The position numbers were made by a program, and so were the translations under genes. Shown piece after piece: positions 5,325-7,263 of a stretch of DNA of 7,263 nt. The stretch's first letter is position 1. Each line of letters starts with the position of its first letter. The stretch comes from Deltaproteobacteria bacterium (GTDB taxonomy: Bacteria; Desulfobacterota; Binatia; UBA9968), in assembly GCA_016184235.1 (NCBI GenBank), contig JACPDC010000127.1, positions 1 to 7,263 of the forward strand, written 5' to 3'. The notes beneath the pieces were generated by a model. That model was not told where the DNA came from and ran no database searches. It worked only from the letters and a program-made list of their open reading frames with translations.

Positions 5325-7263
5325 ATGGAAAAGAGATTTTCGTTATCGCTCGCGATTTTTCTGTTGATAGTCACTGCGGCAGCTCCAAGCGGGGGACAGC
5401 AGCCTCCGGTGCCATCCCAGCCGAAGGGGCAACCATCGCAACCGGCTCCAGCCCAGACCTCTCCAGCGACTCCCCCAGCGCCTCAGGCGTCGCCGCAAGG
5501 CGAGGCTGCTTCAACGCCACCAGCAGTGCCTCCCAGAGCTGCCGAGCGGCGGTTACTGCCTGCTCCGGCTGTTCGCTCAGGCGACATGGTCTCGCTCAAT
5601 TTCAATCGCGCGGAGCTGGTGGAAGTGATCCATGTCCTGGCGCAGCATTTGAAGCTCACCTACACGATTGATCCTGAGGTCAAGGGGACAGTGACGATCA
5701 ACAGCGCCGAGCCGCTCAAGAGAGAGGACCTCTTTCCTATCTTCCATCAGGTGCTGCGCATGAACGGCGTGGTGGCGGTCAAGACCGGCGAGATGTACCG
5801 CATTTCTCCCATCAAAGACGGGAAGGGTTTGGCCCGCCCGTTGGGAGAAGGAAAAGAAGACGGTTATGCGCTCCAGGTGATGCCGGTGCGTTTTTTTTCG
5901 GTGGGGGAGATGAAGAAGCTGCTCAGCCCCTTTGTCAGCCCCGGGGGAGAGCTATTGGACTATCCGCGGGGAAACTTCCTCATCATCGTCGATCTCCCGT
6001 CGAATATTCAGCGGCTCATGGAGATACGAGACTTGATTGACGTCAGTGTTTTCAGCGGCACGCGCATGGAAGTCTACCAGCCCAAGGTGGCGAGCGCCGA
6101 AGAGCTGGCGGCTGAGATGACCAAGATCATGCAGGCCTATGCCTCCTCGGCATCCCAGGCGGAAGGTTTTGCGGCCCAGTTTCTTCCCATTCCGAGGATC
6201 AACCAGCTTCTGGTGGTCAGCCATAGCGAGGCTGCCTGGACCTATGTGAAGCGCTGGCTGGAGCGCATCGATGCCGTGGGGCAGGGTCCCGGCAGGAGGA
6301 TTTTCATTTATCCGGTAGAGAACGGCAAGGCGACGGAGCTGGCGGACACGTTGAATCAGGTGCTGGGGCAGCCTTCGGTTTCCCGCAGAGACGCGCCCAG
6401 GACCTTGCAGGATCTGCACAGAGGCGGCCCAACAGCACCGGGAGCGCCCGGCGCGGCGCGGCCCGGTCTGCCTCCGGGGAGCGCTCCTTCTACAGGAAGC
6501 CAAGTTCCGCCGCTAGGCGCCTTTGCCATTGCCCCTGTGCCGGGACAACCGCAGGCTGCGCCGCCGCCGTCTCCTGCCGCTCCCGGAACAGCGACCGCGC
6601 CGGGGGCGAGGCCGCAGGAGCAGCTGCGTATCGTGCCTGATCCGGCCACCAACTCGCTGATTATCTACGGCACCGCCAACGAGTTTCAGAACATCAAGAA
6701 TATTCTCAAAGAGCTCGACATCATCCCGCGCCAGGTCTTGATGGATGTTCTGGTAGCTGAAGTCACGTTATCGGATGATCTTAGATTCGGCATCGAGTAT
6801 GAGATCAAGCGCAGGGCGGCATCGGTTGGACAGATCGGAACCATCGGCGCCGACAGCGTCCCTCTGCCCAAGGCCGGTCTGTTTGGCACCCTTACGGCCG
6901 CGCAGGTGGCCCAGGGGCTCACCGGTGTCGTGGCCACGGGGCAGGATTTTCGCGCCATCATCAACGCCTTGATGACGGATTCCCGGGTCAAGGTACTCTC
7001 TTCTCCGGCCGTGCTGGCCACCGACAACCGGCCGGCGAGGATTCAGGTTGGGACCGAAGAGCCCATACCGACCGGCACGGTGCAGTCTCCGGTGAGCGGC
7101 GGCAACATCACATCGAGCACAACGATCCAGTATCGCAACACCGGCAGGATATTGACCATTATCCCTCAGGTTAACAGTCAAGGTCTCGTGCATCTTCAGA
7201 TCAAAGCGGAGGTAAGCCAGCGGGGCGGGAATGTTCGGGTCGGTCAGGACGACTTTCCCTCTT
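5325..7263 (+). CDS. gspD: T2SS outer-membrane secretin GspD (3' truncated by window)
   Basis: Outer-membrane channel of the T2SS. The reading frame from ATG 5325 stays open to the window edge (646 codons) with no stop. It has a signal peptide at about 1-24 (basic MEKR, then a hydrophobic core) and a Pro/Ala/Gln-rich linker at about 25-85. An N0 domain spans about 87-163 (VSLNFNRAELVEVIHVLAQ, TYTIDPEVKGTVTI). N1 spans about 181-243 (VMPVRFFSVGEMKKLL, NFLIIVDLPSNIQRL) and N2 about 247-318. N3 spans about 325-467 and is split by a Pro/Gly/Ala-rich insert at about 352-432. The secretin domain begins at about 468 (QVLMDVLVAEVTL) and includes SSPAVLATDNRPARIQVGTEEPIPTG at about 559-584 and TGRILTIIPQV. 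The end of the barrel and any pilotin-binding S domain lie beyond the window. The N0 domain is the expected GspC partner, matching the adjacent gene. Confidence 0.96.
   Translation, partial: MEKRFSLSLAIFLLIVTAAAPSGGQQPPVPSQPKGQPSQPAPAQTSPATPPAPQASPQGEAASTPPAVPPRAAERRLLPAPAVRSGDMVSLNFNRAELVEVIHVLAQHLKLTYTIDPEVKGTVTINSAEPLKREDLFPIFHQVLRMNGVVAVKTGEMYRISPIKDGKGLARPLGEGKEDGYALQVMPVRFFSVGEMKKLLSPFVSPGGELLDYPRGNFLIIVDLPSNIQRLMEIRDLIDVSVFSGTRMEVYQPKVASAEELAAEMTKIMQAYASSASQAEGFAAQFLPIPRINQLLVVSHSEAAWTYVKRWLERIDAVGQGPGRRIFIYPVENGKATELADTLNQVLGQPSVSRRDAPRTLQDLHRGGPTAPGAPGAARPGLPPGSAPSTGSQVPPLGAFAIAPVPGQPQAAPPPSPAAPGTATAPGARPQEQLRIVPDPATNSLIIYGTANEFQNIKNILKELDIIPRQVLMDVLVAEVTLSDDLRFGIEYEIKRRAASVGQIGTIGADSVPLPKAGLFGTLTAAQVAQGLTGVVATGQDFRAIINALMTDSRVKVLSSPAVLATDNRPARIQVGTEEPIPTGTVQSPVSGGNITSSTTIQYRNTGRILTIIPQVNSQGLVHLQIKAEVSQRGGNVRVGQDDFPS

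Noticed and set aside
1..7263. CRISPR array, tRNA/rRNA genes, insertion sequence or attachment site
   Set aside because: No long direct repeats with spacers, tRNA-like cloverleaf, transposase or inverted terminal repeats were seen. The window is almost wholly T2SS coding sequence.

Overview
The window carries one strand-consistent block of eight genes for the core of a type II secretion system (T2SS), in the order gspH-I-J-K-L-M-C-D, all on the + strand. The DNA is GC-rich by eye, and the machine implies a diderm (Gram-negative-type) bacterium. GspL looks like a PilM-PilN fusion and GspM like PilO. GspC is short and has no PDZ domain. These traits resemble T2SS loci of deltaproteobacteria-like and uncultivated diderm lineages more than the enterobacterial or Vibrio type. 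That taxonomic reading is an inference and cannot be settled from this window.

Positions 1-2517 hold four pseudopilin genes, gspH, I, J and K. They are joined by 4-nt stop/start overlaps or a 2-nt gap and encode the pseudopilus tip (I, J, K) and a minor pilus subunit (H). Positions 2514-4639 hold gspL and gspM, the bitopic inner-membrane assembly-platform proteins. A 147-nt gap follows (4640-4786). It contains a bulged hairpin, a possible sigma70-type promoter and a strong Shine-Dalgarno (SD) sequence. From 4787 to 5308 lies a gspC-like gene whose best start is a non-canonical ATT. From 5325 to the window edge lies gspD, the outer-membrane secretin, cut off in its C-terminal barrel domain. 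gspE, gspF and gspG are not in the window and may lie upstream.

Together, GspC links the inner-membrane platform (GspL/M) to the GspD channel, and the pseudopilus headed by H-I-J-K pushes folded periplasmic substrates through it.

The most unusual feature is that each of the four consecutive pseudopilin genes begins in or beside a short degenerate tandem array of 7-nt units, with a different unit at each gene (cttttgc, aaattcg, caactcg, aatttca). In gspI, gspJ and gspK the array encodes the leader peptide that prepilin peptidase removes. Because 7 is not a multiple of 3, a change in copy number would shift the reading frame of the pseudopilin.
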